Source: JADMIH01 sp035274425
Lineage (GTDB): Bacteria; Chloroflexota; Chloroflexia; QHBQ01; JADMIH01
DNA: 64,000 bases
Direction: 5' to 3'
Assembly: GCA_035274425.1 (NCBI GenBank)
Contig: DATEOC010000052.1
Coordinates: 1 to 64,000, forward strand
Position numbers and translations under genes: made by a program. Below the pieces are notes generated by a model. It did not search any database. It saw only the letters and a list, made by a program, of their open reading frames with translations, and was not told the origin of the DNA. Shown here piece after piece: positions 51,881 through 60,356 of the stretch (positions within the stretch are counted from its first letter, which is position 1; each line of letters begins with the position of its first letter).

Positions 51881-53910
51881 AATCACTCAAGCAACGGCTC
51901 GAAGAGCTGAGAAAGAAGCACTTCAGGACCAGCATATACAGCCGCCTCCTCCCGTACACGAAGCCTTTCCGGCTGTCGATGGCGCTGGTCGTGGTCCTCT
52001 CCATCGTGCAGAGCGGTATTGCCCTGCTCGATCCCTGGCCGATGAAGATACTGGTGGACAATGGCCTGGGTGGGCAGGTGCTGCCGGGCTGGCTCAAGTC
52101 GTTCATTCCCTTTCTAGAGCCACAAAACCCTACAGGCGTTATCGTCTTCGCGGTGCTGCTGGGCGTTGCGCTCTGGTTGACGGGCACCCTGTTGAGCCTG
52201 GTGGGCGAGCAGCTCAAAGCCCACATCAATTCGAGGATCGTGCTTCGCTTCAAGGCCGACCTCTTCAACCATATGCAGCGCCTCTCCTTCTCGTACCACG
52301 ACCAGACCTCAGTCGGCGATTCGATGTACCGGCTGAACAGCGACACCGGTTTCATAAGCACCCTCGTCTGGGGCAACTTCCGCCACATCTTCACGGCGCT
52401 CTTCATGCTGGTGGGGGTGCTCTGGATATCTCTCCAACTCGACTGGCAGCTCACCCTGATCGCGCTGGCGGCAGCGCCCCCCCTCTACCTGGGCGTCTGG
52501 TACTATGGCAAGCGCTTCAAGGAGAGGAGCAAGCGCGTGAAGGCGATGGAGAGCGAAGGCCAGTCGGTATTGCAAGAAGTGCTCTCCTGCTTGCGAGTGG
52601 TGAAGGCCTTCGGGCAGGAGGAGCGCGAGCAGCAGCGCTTCGAAAAGAAGGCGCGGACGGCGCTACGCGCGCGCCTGCGACTGACCCTTGAACAGAGCAT
52701 TTTCAACTCCGGGATGCAGTTTGTCACCCAGGTAGACCGCAGCCTGATCTTGCTGATAGGCGGCCTGCATGTGTTGGAGGGGCAGCTCACCCTGGGCGGA
52801 TTGCTCGTGATACTTTCCTACGTCGGCCAGATACACAAGCCCCTGGAGAAGATAGGGGAAACGCTGACCGACATGCAGCTCTCGCTGGCAAGCGCCGAGC
52901 GCACCCTGGAAGTGCTGGACGTGCAGCCCGACATCCAGGATAAAGCCGGGGCCAGGTCGCTACCCTCCGTAAAGGGAGCAGTCACCTTCGATAACGTCAG
53001 CTTCGGATATAGCCCGGAGCACCTGGTGCTACGCCAGGTCAGCTTCAAAGCACAGCCCGGTGAGGTAGTGGCTATCGTCGGCCCCACAGGCGCGGGCAAG
53101 ACCACCATCACAAGCCTGATAGCGCGCTTCTACGACCCAACAACAGGACGGGTGCTGCTCGATGGGCACGATCTGCGCGATCTGGCCATCCGGACCCTTC
53201 GCGACAACATCGCTATCGTATCGCAGGAGTCGGTGCTCTTTACAGGCACCATCCGCGATAACATCGCTTACGGGGTGAGCCGCAGAGGACCGAGCGCATA
53301 TATGGACAGTGATGACGTGCTGGAAGGCTTCGACGTTTCTCAGGAGGAGATCGAGGCCGCGGCCCGCCTCGCCAATGCGCACGACTTCATCATGGCGCTC
53401 CCCGCCGGTTACGACACCCAGGTGGGAGAGCGAGGGGTGCGCCTCTCCGGCGGCGAGCGGCAGCGCGTGGCGATAGCGAGGGCCTTCATCCGAAACGCGC
53501 CGATACTTATCCTCGATGAGCCGACATCCTCTCTCGACTCGCGCACCGAGCTGATGATCCTCGACGCGCTGGACCGCCTCATGGCGGGCAGGACGACCTT
53601 CATAGTGGCGCACCGCCTCTCCACAGTGCGCCGCGCCGACCAGATCATGGTGATCAACAAGGGACGTATCAGGGAGCGCGGCACGCATTCTCAACTTCTA
53701 GCCAAAGAAGGTTTGTATGCCGAGTTCTACCGCATCCAAACGCGAGGGCTGCGGCACGGCCAGACCGCAGGGCGTCCCCCCGCAGTGGTTGCCCTGCACA
53801 CTAACAGTACTAACGGGCATGGCGGCCGCGAAATTGACGATGAATTGAGCACCTCTAATAACCGGGCGATGGACGGCCTCGAACGGACGGAGGTAGAATT
53901 ACCGGCATGA
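51877..53910 (+). CDS. ABC exporter, fused permease-ATPase
   Basis: A 677-residue half-exporter. The transmembrane domain (about 30-330, six helices) precedes an ATPase with Walker A (GPTGAGKTT), Q-loop (VSQESVLFTG), signature LSGGERQR, Walker B (ILILDEPTSS) and H-loop (AHRLS). Such MsbA-type proteins export lipids, lipid-linked glycans or peptides. It overlaps the GH-GT2 gene by four bases and the kinase gene by four, so all are translated from one message. In this setting export of a glycan or glycolipid is the likely job. About 50 extra hydrophilic residues end the protein. Confidence 0.92.
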   Translation: MKSLKQRLEELRKKHFRTSIYSRLLPYTKPFRLSMALVVVLSIVQSGIALLDPWPMKILVDNGLGGQVLPGWLKSFIPFLEPQNPTGVIVFAVLLGVALWLTGTLLSLVGEQLKAHINSRIVLRFKADLFNHMQRLSFSYHDQTSVGDSMYRLNSDTGFISTLVWGNFRHIFTALFMLVGVLWISLQLDWQLTLIALAAAPPLYLGVWYYGKRFKERSKRVKAMESEGQSVLQEVLSCLRVVKAFGQEEREQQRFEKKARTALRARLRLTLEQSIFNSGMQFVTQVDRSLILLIGGLHVLEGQLTLGGLLVILSYVGQIHKPLEKIGETLTDMQLSLASAERTLEVLDVQPDIQDKAGARSLPSVKGAVTFDNVSFGYSPEHLVLRQVSFKAQPGEVVAIVGPTGAGKTTITSLIARFYDPTTGRVLLDGHDLRDLAIRTLRDNIAIVSQESVLFTGTIRDNIAYGVSRRGPSAYMDSDDVLEGFDVSQEEIEAAARLANAHDFIMALPAGYDTQVGERGVRLSGGERQRVAIARAFIRNAPILILDEPTSSLDSRTELMILDALDRLMAGRTTFIVAHRLSTVRRADQIMVINKGRIRERGTHSQLLAKEGLYAEFYRIQTRGLRHGQTAGRPPAVVALHTNSTNGHGGREIDDELSTSNNRAMDGLERTEVELPA

Positions 53911-54920
53911 CTGCTGGCGCGACAATGGCCGAATCACACATACAGATGCCTGAAGCCAGGAGGGTGCTGGAGGAAGGGCTGTGCGCGCACTTCAGTCGGG
54001 ACGTGCGTATAGCGAATATAGAGCGCAAGGCACTGGAGGTGAGTAGCCACCACACAGACCGCCTGCGCGTGATCCTCGAATCGGGCGAGCGCTTGCGGGT
54101 CATCTTCAAAAGGCTGCAACCGGGAGCCAACCTTTACGACGGAAACGAGCGCGAGGTGTTGATCTACAGAAGGCTGCTGGCGGGACAGCTCTTTGGCGCT
54201 CCCGCGCTCTATGCCTCCTTATACGACACCACACGTGGGTTATACTGGCTATTCCTGGAGGACGTGGGCGACATGACCCTGGAGCATTGCGACATTGACG
54301 AATGGCTCCCCGCGTTCAGGTGGCTGGCGCGTATGCACTCTGCATACTGGGGCCGTGAGGAGGAGCTACGTGCGCTCCATTGCCTGGCCGAGCATGACGG
54401 GCAATACTATGCGATGATCGCCCAACGTTCGCGCCGAAACCTGGAGATTGCTGGGGAGCCTGGCCTACTCGCCCAATTCGACGCCCTGATAGCACCGTAC
54501 ACTCTCCTGGTTGAGCAGTTATGCGGTCAAGCGCGCACCCTGGTGCATGGGGATATATTCCCAAAGAACATCGCCGTACAGGAGCGCTGGACGGTGCGCC
54601 CTTTGGACTGGGAGTCGGCGGGCATTGGCCTGGCCGCGTGGGACCTCGCCCGCTTGCTCGATGGCTGGGGGAAGCCCCGGCAAGGCTTCATAGACGCTTA
54701 CCTCACCGAAGCCGAGATGCATGGCGTCGAGATTGACCGGCCCTCATTTCTGCTGACGCTGGCAAGCTGCGAGGTCGTGAATGTGCTATGGCATCTCCAG
54801 TGGTCGGAGTCGGCGTGCCGCGATGCGCGCTTTGTCCGGGGCCGTCTACACGCGCTGGAAAGGGCCTGGAGCGACATAGGGGAGGGAAGCCTCAGCGCTA
54901 CTCCGGGAGTTGGCGCGTGA
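53907..54920 (+). CDS. APH/choline-kinase-family phosphotransferase
   Basis: A 337-residue protein with the aminoglycoside/choline kinase fold. The catalytic loop is VHGDIFPKN (catalytic Asp, Asn for Mg) and the metal loop is RPLDWESAG. A Lys-containing N-terminal ATP-binding part (VIFKRLQPG) precedes them. Within a glycan cluster it probably phosphorylates a sugar, polyol or lipid head group instead of an antibiotic; this is inference from context. It overlaps both neighbours by four bases (ATGA and GTGA). Confidence 0.85.
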   Translation: MTAGATMAESHIQMPEARRVLEEGLCAHFSRDVRIANIERKALEVSSHHTDRLRVILESGERLRVIFKRLQPGANLYDGNEREVLIYRRLLAGQLFGAPALYASLYDTTRGLYWLFLEDVGDMTLEHCDIDEWLPAFRWLARMHSAYWGREEELRALHCLAEHDGQYYAMIAQRSRRNLEIAGEPGLLAQFDALIAPYTLLVEQLCGQARTLVHGDIFPKNIAVQERWTVRPLDWESAGIGLAAWDLARLLDGWGKPRQGFIDAYLTEAEMHGVEIDRPSFLLTLASCEVVNVLWHLQWSESACRDARFVRGRLHALERAWSDIGEGSLSATPGVGA

Positions 54921-56089
54921 ATATCATCCTCGCGGGCATCATCGGGCGCTATCCGTATGGTGGTGTGGCGTGGTGTAGCCTCATGTATCTGCTCGGCCTG
55001 CGCAAGCTGGGCCACCAGGTGTGGTATCTGGAGGACACGGGTGAGTGCAACTTCGACCCTCTACGCAACACCCTCAGCAAAGACCCCCGCTACGCCACCG
55101 ACTTCATAAATAGCTGCCTCCAACCTTATGGGTTTGGCGACAGGTGGTGCTACGTTGACTGGATGGGCCGCTACCACGGCCACTCCAGTGAGGCGTTCCG
55201 GCGCGTGTGCGAGGGGGCAGACCTCTTCCTCGACCTGTCGGGCGGATGCTGGTTCTGGCGCGACGAGTACGCCCGCATCCCACACTCCGCATTCATAGAC
55301 AGCGATCCTGGCTTTACGCAGCTTGCTATCGCGGAAGGTCCTGCCGCGCCACGCTACTCGACCTTCTTACCTAACTTCGGGACCCTCTTCACATTTGGCC
55401 GCAACATCGGCACCCCCGCCTCCCCTGCACCCACCACGCCATTCACGTGGGAGCATACCTGGCAGCCCGTATCTATGGAGGAGTGGACGCCCCGCGAGGA
55501 GCCGCCTCGCAACGTCCTCACGACCATAATGAGCTGGAAAATCGCCAGCTTCGCGGGGATAGGTGGCAACAAGGATGTTGAGATGCGCAAATTCCTTCAC
55601 TTGCCCACAAGGGCGGGCGTCCCCCTGGAGCTTGCGATGACTGGGCCTGAAGAGATTGTGCGCGCACACGGTTGGCTCTACAGGGATGCTTTCTCCGTCT
55701 CGCATAACCTGGATGCCTATCGCGATTACATTCGCTCCTCCCTGGGCGAGTTCAGCGCGGCCAAGCATATCTACGTGGCGAAGAAGACCGGTTGGTTCAG
55801 CGACCGCACGGAGTGCTACCTGGCAAGTGGCCGCCCGGCGGTGGTCCAGGATACCGGCTTCAGCGCGCACCTGCCGACCGGAGAGGGCCTATTCGCCTAC
55901 CGCACCATTGATGAGGCGCTAGCAGCAATAGATGCCCTCCTGTCCGACTACGGGCGACATGCACGAGCTGCCCGCGAGCTTGCACATACGCACTTCGCCG
56001 CCGAGGTGGTGCTTCCTCCCCTGTTGGAGAAGGCCACGACGGGGGCGAAAGACAAAGAGCCTGCCCTGATTGAGGAGAGGCGGGCCTGA
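54917..56089 (+). CDS. Glycosyltransferase-like protein, tandem paralog 1
   Basis: About 390 residues starting at GTG 54917, which overlaps the kinase stop (GTGA). The start is confirmed by alignment with the two next genes: NIILAGIIGRYPYGGVAWCS, KIVVCGYMVRYPVAGNILAY and IIVLSGSIGRLPYGGHAWID all begin a Rossmann-like domain. The C-terminal half carries the shared FSAAKHIYVAKKTGWFSDRT and LASGRPAVVQDTGF motifs, typical of GT-B transferases of the GT1/GT4 kind (nucleotide-sugar side). The acceptor and donor are unknown. It is the first of three adjacent paralogs. Confidence 0.83.
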   Translation: MNIILAGIIGRYPYGGVAWCSLMYLLGLRKLGHQVWYLEDTGECNFDPLRNTLSKDPRYATDFINSCLQPYGFGDRWCYVDWMGRYHGHSSEAFRRVCEGADLFLDLSGGCWFWRDEYARIPHSAFIDSDPGFTQLAIAEGPAAPRYSTFLPNFGTLFTFGRNIGTPASPAPTTPFTWEHTWQPVSMEEWTPREEPPRNVLTTIMSWKIASFAGIGGNKDVEMRKFLHLPTRAGVPLELAMTGPEEIVRAHGWLYRDAFSVSHNLDAYRDYIRSSLGEFSAAKHIYVAKKTGWFSDRTECYLASGRPAVVQDTGFSAHLPTGEGLFAYRTIDEALAAIDALLSDYGRHARAARELAHTHFAAEVVLPPLLEKATTGAKDKEPALIEERRA

Positions 56090-56090
56090 G

Positions 56091-57341
56091 ATGAAGATCG
56101 TCGTATGTGGGTACATGGTGCGCTACCCGGTAGCCGGCAACATACTTGCCTATTTCCAGTATGTACTTGGTTTGCACCTGCTAGGGCACAAGGTGATATA
56201 CCTGGAAGAGAGCGGCTGGCCCTACTCATGTTACGACCCCGTGAGCCAGCAGTGGCTGGACTACCCACGCGCTGGGTTGGGCATCGTGCGGCGATTGTTC
56301 GACGATTACCACCTGCCGGTACCGCTCTGCTACGTAGACCGCAGCACGGGGCGGGTGGAGGGGATGAGCCGAGAGGCGCTGGAAGAGGAGATTGCCACCG
56401 CTGACCTCCTCCTCAATGTCGGCGGCGTCTGCTGGCTCCCGGAGTTCGCATCGTGCCCGCGCCTCGCTCTGGTCGACATGGACCCGCTTTTTACCCAGGT
56501 AGGTGAGTTCGGGGCTAAACTGAGTGGCAGTTATGACGTATACGACACCTGCTTCAGCTACGGCGCTAATATCGGGCAGCCCCAGTGCACGATCCCGGCA
56601 GGCGGGGTGCGCTGGCTCCCGGCAGTACCCCCCGTGGTGCCTGAACTGTGGGAGAACAGGTCCGAGTGCGGAGTGCGGAGTGCGGAGTGCGGAATTGTGG
56701 CTCCTCTTATTCCGCACTCCGCACTCCGCACTCCGCACTCAAACGCGCCTTTTACCACCGTCGCACATTGGAATGCGTACGGGCGTATCACCCATGACGG
56801 GGAATATTACGGCCAGAAGAGCGATGAGTTTCTCCACCTCCTCCATCTCCCCAGCCTCACCGCGCAACCCCTGGAGCTTGCTCTATCGGGTGCCGACGAT
56901 GCCGTGCTTGATGAGCTGCACGCCGCCGGCTGGTCGGTAAGGGATGCGGAGACAGAGATAAACCGGAGTATAACGACCTACCGGGATTACATCCTCAGAT
57001 CGCGCGGGGAGTTGAGCGCAGCCAAGCACGCATACGTTAGAACGAGGAGCGGCTGGTTCAGCGACCGCAGCGTCTGCTACCTGGCTGCTGGCCTCCCGGT
57101 CATCCTCCAGGAGACAGGCTACAGCGATTGGCTGCCGACCGGCGGTGGATTGCTTCCCTTTTCCACCGCGGAAGAGGCCCTCTCGTGTATTGAGCGCGTC
57201 AACTCCGACTATGAGGCCCACCGCCGCGCCGCCCGCGCGCTCGCCTATGAGCTGTTCAGCTATCGCGTGGCCCTCCCCAGGTTGCTGGAAGAGGCGTTCG
57301 CATCGGGCTATCCGGCGTCCGGCGCTGAGGCCCCTCAATGA
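56091..57341 (+). CDS. Glycosyltransferase-like protein, tandem paralog 2, with palindrome insert
   Basis: About 416 residues from ATG 56091, one base after the previous stop. It shares the N- and C-terminal signatures of its neighbours (LSAAKHAYVRTRSGWFSDRS; LAAGLPVILQETGY). Its distinctive feature is a Ser/Cys/Pro/His stretch at about residues 192-216 (SECGVRSAEC ... IPHSALRTPHS) encoded by a 77-bp palindrome. Paralogs 1 and 3 have short, ordinary loops at the same place, just before the conserved F-T-T/S-x-x-x-W segment. The insert keeps the frame, so the protein is probably still made. Confidence 0.83.
   Translation: MKIVVCGYMVRYPVAGNILAYFQYVLGLHLLGHKVIYLEESGWPYSCYDPVSQQWLDYPRAGLGIVRRLFDDYHLPVPLCYVDRSTGRVEGMSREALEEEIATADLLLNVGGVCWLPEFASCPRLALVDMDPLFTQVGEFGAKLSGSYDVYDTCFSYGANIGQPQCTIPAGGVRWLPAVPPVVPELWENRSECGVRSAECGIVAPLIPHSALRTPHSNAPFTTVAHWNAYGRITHDGEYYGQKSDEFLHLLHLPSLTAQPLELALSGADDAVLDELHAAGWSVRDAETEINRSITTYRDYILRSRGELSAAKHAYVRTRSGWFSDRSVCYLAAGLPVILQETGYSDWLPTGGGLLPFSTAEEALSCIERVNSDYEAHRRAARALAYELFSYRVALPRLLEEAFASGYPASGAEAPQ
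56664..56740. repeat. Palindromic in-frame insertion in paralog 2
   Basis: Left arm of four GAGTGCG heptamers ending GGAAT (56664-56695), a 13-base loop, and a perfectly complementary right arm (56709-56740), 32 bp each. The arm unit is the same as that in the LuxR-type gene inserts at 2252-2386. Confidence 0.93.
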
Positions 57342-58489
57342 TAATCGTCTTGTCCGGCAGCATCGGCAGGCTTCCCTACGGCGGGCACGCCTGGATAGAC
57401 ATGCAGTACCTGGCGGGCCTCCGCGCCCTGGGCCACGACGTGTATTATCTGGAGGAGTGCGGGGAGGAGTCCTGGGTGTACCACTGGGAAGAGGAGAAGC
57501 TGACCGCCGACCTGCGCTATCCCGCTTCATACGTGCATGACTGCCTGGAACCGTTGGGCCTTGGGAGCAAGTGGATTTACCGCGCGGGCGAACGGTCCGA
57601 GGGTATGTGCGTCGAGGAAATTCGAGATATACTCTCGCGAGCCGACCTGCTGCTGGTGCGCGCGGTGCCGCTCCCCCTATGGCGCGCCGAGTACAGCCTA
57701 CCCCGCCGCCGCGCTTTCATCGATGCGGACCCTGGCTTCACGCAGATCAGCCTGGTGAATGGGCATCTGGAGCTTTTGGCAACGGTTGAGCGGTGCGAGC
57801 GCCTTTTCACGATTGGACAGCGCATAGGCGCGCCTGATTGCCCGGTACCGCTGGCTGGCAGGGAGTGGATCAAGACGGTGCCGCCTGTTTCGCTACCCCA
57901 CTGGACCCTGGCCCGAGAGGATGAGAGTGCGCAAGCGACCCATTTCACCTCTATCATGCACTGGCAGGGCTTTCGAGAGGTCATGTACGACAGCATCCGT
58001 TACGGCCAAAAGGACATGGAGTTCCCTAAGTTCCTCGACCTGCCGCGACACACTTCTCAGCCGCTCAAGGTGGCGCTGACCGGGGCCGGTCCCGAAGTGT
58101 TGCGCGAGCACGGGTGGGAAGTAGTGGATGGTTGGAAAGCGTCGCGCACGCCGGAACTGTATCGAGACTTCATACAACGAGGTTCGAGAGCGGAGTTTGG
58201 CGTCGCTAAGCACGGCTACGTGCGGATGAAGGGGGGGTGGTTCAGCGACCGTAGCGCTTGCTACCTGGCCTCCGGCAGACCAGTGCTCATCGAGGATACC
58301 GGGCTTGCCGACTGGCTCCCCCTCGGCGAGGGTATCTTGACCTTCACCGATTTACCCGAGGCTGTACGGGGCATAGAGGCTATCAACTCCGACTATGCGC
58401 GCCACTGCGTTGCGGCGCGTCGCCTGGCAGAGGAATATTTCGCCTCCGACCGGGTGCTCCGGGCCTTGCTTGAAGGCGCGATGAGTTAG
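57338..58489 (+). CDS. Glycosyltransferase-like protein, tandem paralog 3
   Basis: A 383-residue protein overlapping paralog 2 by four bases. It has the common start (IIVLSGSIGRLPYGG) and end motifs (FGVAKHGYVRMKGGWFSDRS; LASGRPVLIEDTGLADWLPL). It lacks the palindromic insert. Three adjacent members of one family suggest sequential addition of related sugars to one glycan, or three acceptors. A heptamer tract follows its stop and separates it from the next GT gene. Confidence 0.83.
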   Translation: MIIVLSGSIGRLPYGGHAWIDMQYLAGLRALGHDVYYLEECGEESWVYHWEEEKLTADLRYPASYVHDCLEPLGLGSKWIYRAGERSEGMCVEEIRDILSRADLLLVRAVPLPLWRAEYSLPRRRAFIDADPGFTQISLVNGHLELLATVERCERLFTIGQRIGAPDCPVPLAGREWIKTVPPVSLPHWTLAREDESAQATHFTSIMHWQGFREVMYDSIRYGQKDMEFPKFLDLPRHTSQPLKVALTGAGPEVLREHGWEVVDGWKASRTPELYRDFIQRGSRAEFGVAKHGYVRMKGGWFSDRSACYLASGRPVLIEDTGLADWLPLGEGILTFTDLPEAVRGIEAINSDYARHCVAARRLAEEYFASDRVLRALLEGAMS

Positions 58490-58564
58490 ACGACGGACGA
58501 CGGACGACGGACGACGGACGATTTATAACCGATAATGAACCCCTGACCCCTGACCCCTAATCCC
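58487..58564. repeat. Heptamer repeats (GACGACG and CCCTGAC units)
   Basis: Five GACGACG/GACGGAC heptamers (58487-58523) and then about four CCCTGAC/CCCTAAT heptamers (58537-58564) lie between paralog 3 and the next GT gene. Confidence 0.85.
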
Positions 58565-58596
58565 TGCTCACTAACTACTAGCCACCATATAACCCT

Positions 58597-59613
58597 ATGC
58601 GCATCGCCCTGGTCTCAACACTCAGTACTCCTGTTCGCCGCGAGAGAAGCGGGAGCGTGGAGAGCCTTGTGTGGCTTCTCACGCGGGGGCTTACCGGCAT
58701 GGGTCACGAGGTCACCGTATTCGCGGCTGCGGGATCGGAGGTGGATGCGGAGCTAGTGGCTACCCTGCCGGGCACGTATGGTAAGGGCGGCGCGCCGGAC
58801 GACTGGCAATTATGTGAGTGGGTGAACCTCTGCCGGGCCGTCGAACAATCGGGCCGCTTTGATCTGCTGCACAGCCATGCCTACCTGTGGGGATTGCCCC
58901 TCGAACCGCTCAGTAAAGCGCCCATGCTGCACACGCTCCACGTTTGCCCCTACGGCAATGACGCACGCATGTGGGATATGTGGCCAGGTGCCCGCGTAAC
59001 GGCCCTCTCGCGCTATCAGTGGAGCAACTTCCCTCACCTCCACCCGGCAGAGGTGATCTACCACGGCGTTGATACCAAGCAATTCACCTTCAGGGCTGAG
59101 GCGGAAGGCTACCTCTGCTACCTGGGCAGGTTCATACCCGGCAAGGGTCCACTGCACGCCGTCAATGCGGCGCGGGAGCTAGGTATGCGGCTGCTCCTCG
59201 CGGGGCCACGCAACGATTACTACAAGGAGCATATTGATCCACTGTTGGATGGTGAAAGAGTAAAGTATGTGGGGTCGGTATCGGGCACCGAGCGCGACCG
59301 GCTTCTCGGTGGCGCAAGCGCGCTCCTCTACCCCGTCCAGACCCCAGAGCCTTTCGGCCTTGTGCCTGTCGAGGCGATGATGTGCGGTACGCCGGTGGTT
59401 GCCATGCGGTGCGGGGCGATGCCCGAAATAGTGGACCAGGGCGTTACCGGCTACTGCGCAGACTCTGAGGAGGAGTTCACCGAGCGGGTAAGAGAGAGCC
59501 TGGCGCTGGATCGCATTAAAGTGCGCGCCGTCGCGGAATCGCGCTTCTCAGCAGAGCGCATGGTCCGAGATTACGAGCGGCTTTACAGGCGCTTGCTCAT
59601 GGAGGGGCCATGA
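58597..59613 (+). CDS. GT4-family glycosyltransferase
   Basis: A 338-residue GT-B fold enzyme. The N-terminal domain begins MRIALVSTLSTPV with a nearby flexible loop (RRERSGSVESLVWLL). The C-terminal domain has the donor site: YLGRFIPGKGPLHAV, PEPFGLVPVEAMMCGTPVV and the EPFGLVPVEA-type E-x7-E motif. It should transfer an activated sugar with retention of configuration. It overlaps the PIG-L gene by four bases. Confidence 0.9.
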   Translation: MRIALVSTLSTPVRRERSGSVESLVWLLTRGLTGMGHEVTVFAAAGSEVDAELVATLPGTYGKGGAPDDWQLCEWVNLCRAVEQSGRFDLLHSHAYLWGLPLEPLSKAPMLHTLHVCPYGNDARMWDMWPGARVTALSRYQWSNFPHLHPAEVIYHGVDTKQFTFRAEAEGYLCYLGRFIPGKGPLHAVNAARELGMRLLLAGPRNDYYKEHIDPLLDGERVKYVGSVSGTERDRLLGGASALLYPVQTPEPFGLVPVEAMMCGTPVVAMRCGAMPEIVDQGVTGYCADSEEEFTERVRESLALDRIKVRAVAESRFSAERMVRDYERLYRRLLMEGP

Positions 59614-60284
59614 GCGTGCTGGTAATCGCACCCCACCCCGACGACGAGGCGATAGGGTGCGGCGGGATCATCGCTCTGCGCGTAGAGAGTGGGGAGAGAG
59701 TATGCGTCGCCTTCCTCACATCAGGCGAGCTTGGACTGAAGCACCTGCCTCATGACGAAGCCTGGCGCACCCGTGAAGGGGAAGCGGAGGCTGCGGCGAG
59801 AGTATTGGGGCTGGCGCAACTCTACTTCCTGAGGCAGCCCGACTGGCTCCTGGGGGACAACATACCCGAGGCGTCGGCAGCACTACGACCCGTGCTCGAA
59901 ACGGAGCGTCCCCGCGAAATCTACGTGCCCCACACAGGCGACTGGCACCCGGACCACAAGGCGTCCCTCCCCATCCTCCTGGCCGCACTCCGAGTACCAG
60001 GTGAAGCAGCGAGTGGCCCGCCGTCACTCACTCCCCACTCCTCACTCCTCGCTACTCAGACACCTCTGCTGCGAACGTATGAAGTGTGGACTCCTCTATC
60101 AGAGTATGCCCACGTTGAGGATATTAGCGCGGTAATAGCCAGGAAGCTTGCGGCCGTACGCTGCTACAAGTCGCAGCTTCAAGGATTCCGGTACGACCGT
60201 GCGGCACGAGGCCTGGCCCAGTACCGGGGCGCGCTTGCGGGACGTTGCCGCTATGCCGAAGTTTTCGGGAATAGTGAATTCTGA
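59610..60284 (+). CDS. PIG-L/LmbE-family deacetylase
   Basis: A 224-residue zinc-dependent N-acetylglucosaminyl deacetylase-like enzyme: APHPDDEAIGCGG (His-Pro-Asp-Asp) near the N-terminus and HTGDWHPDHKA for the remaining ligand. Between about residues 135 and 155 a Ser/Thr/Leu/Pro stretch (SGPPSLTPHSSLLATQTP) is encoded by heptamer-like CTCACTC/CACTCCT repeats (60030-60056), probably inserted in frame. Sugar deacetylation fits the surrounding glycosyltransferases. Confidence 0.88.
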   Translation: MSVLVIAPHPDDEAIGCGGIIALRVESGERVCVAFLTSGELGLKHLPHDEAWRTREGEAEAAARVLGLAQLYFLRQPDWLLGDNIPEASAALRPVLETERPREIYVPHTGDWHPDHKASLPILLAALRVPGEAASGPPSLTPHSSLLATQTPLLRTYEVWTPLSEYAHVEDISAVIARKLAAVRCYKSQLQGFRYDRAARGLAQYRGALAGRCRYAEVFGNSEF

Positions 60285-60296
60285 GTGCTAACCGGG

Positions 60297-60329
60297 TGTC
60301 AGGGGTCGGGGGTCGGGGATTAGGGATCA
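60297..60329. repeat. GGGTCGG/GGATTAG heptamer repeats
   Basis: About four 7-bp units separate the deacetylase gene from the next GT4 gene. The sequence resembles the complement of the 58537-58564 tract. Confidence 0.75.
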
Positions 60330-60356
60330 GAATCAGGTGGTCTGTGGATTGTAATT

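Noticed and set aside
54788..54916. An N-terminal extension of glycosyltransferase paralog 1
   Set aside because: It overlaps the kinase coding region; alignment with the paralogs starts at GTG 54917, which overlaps the kinase stop.
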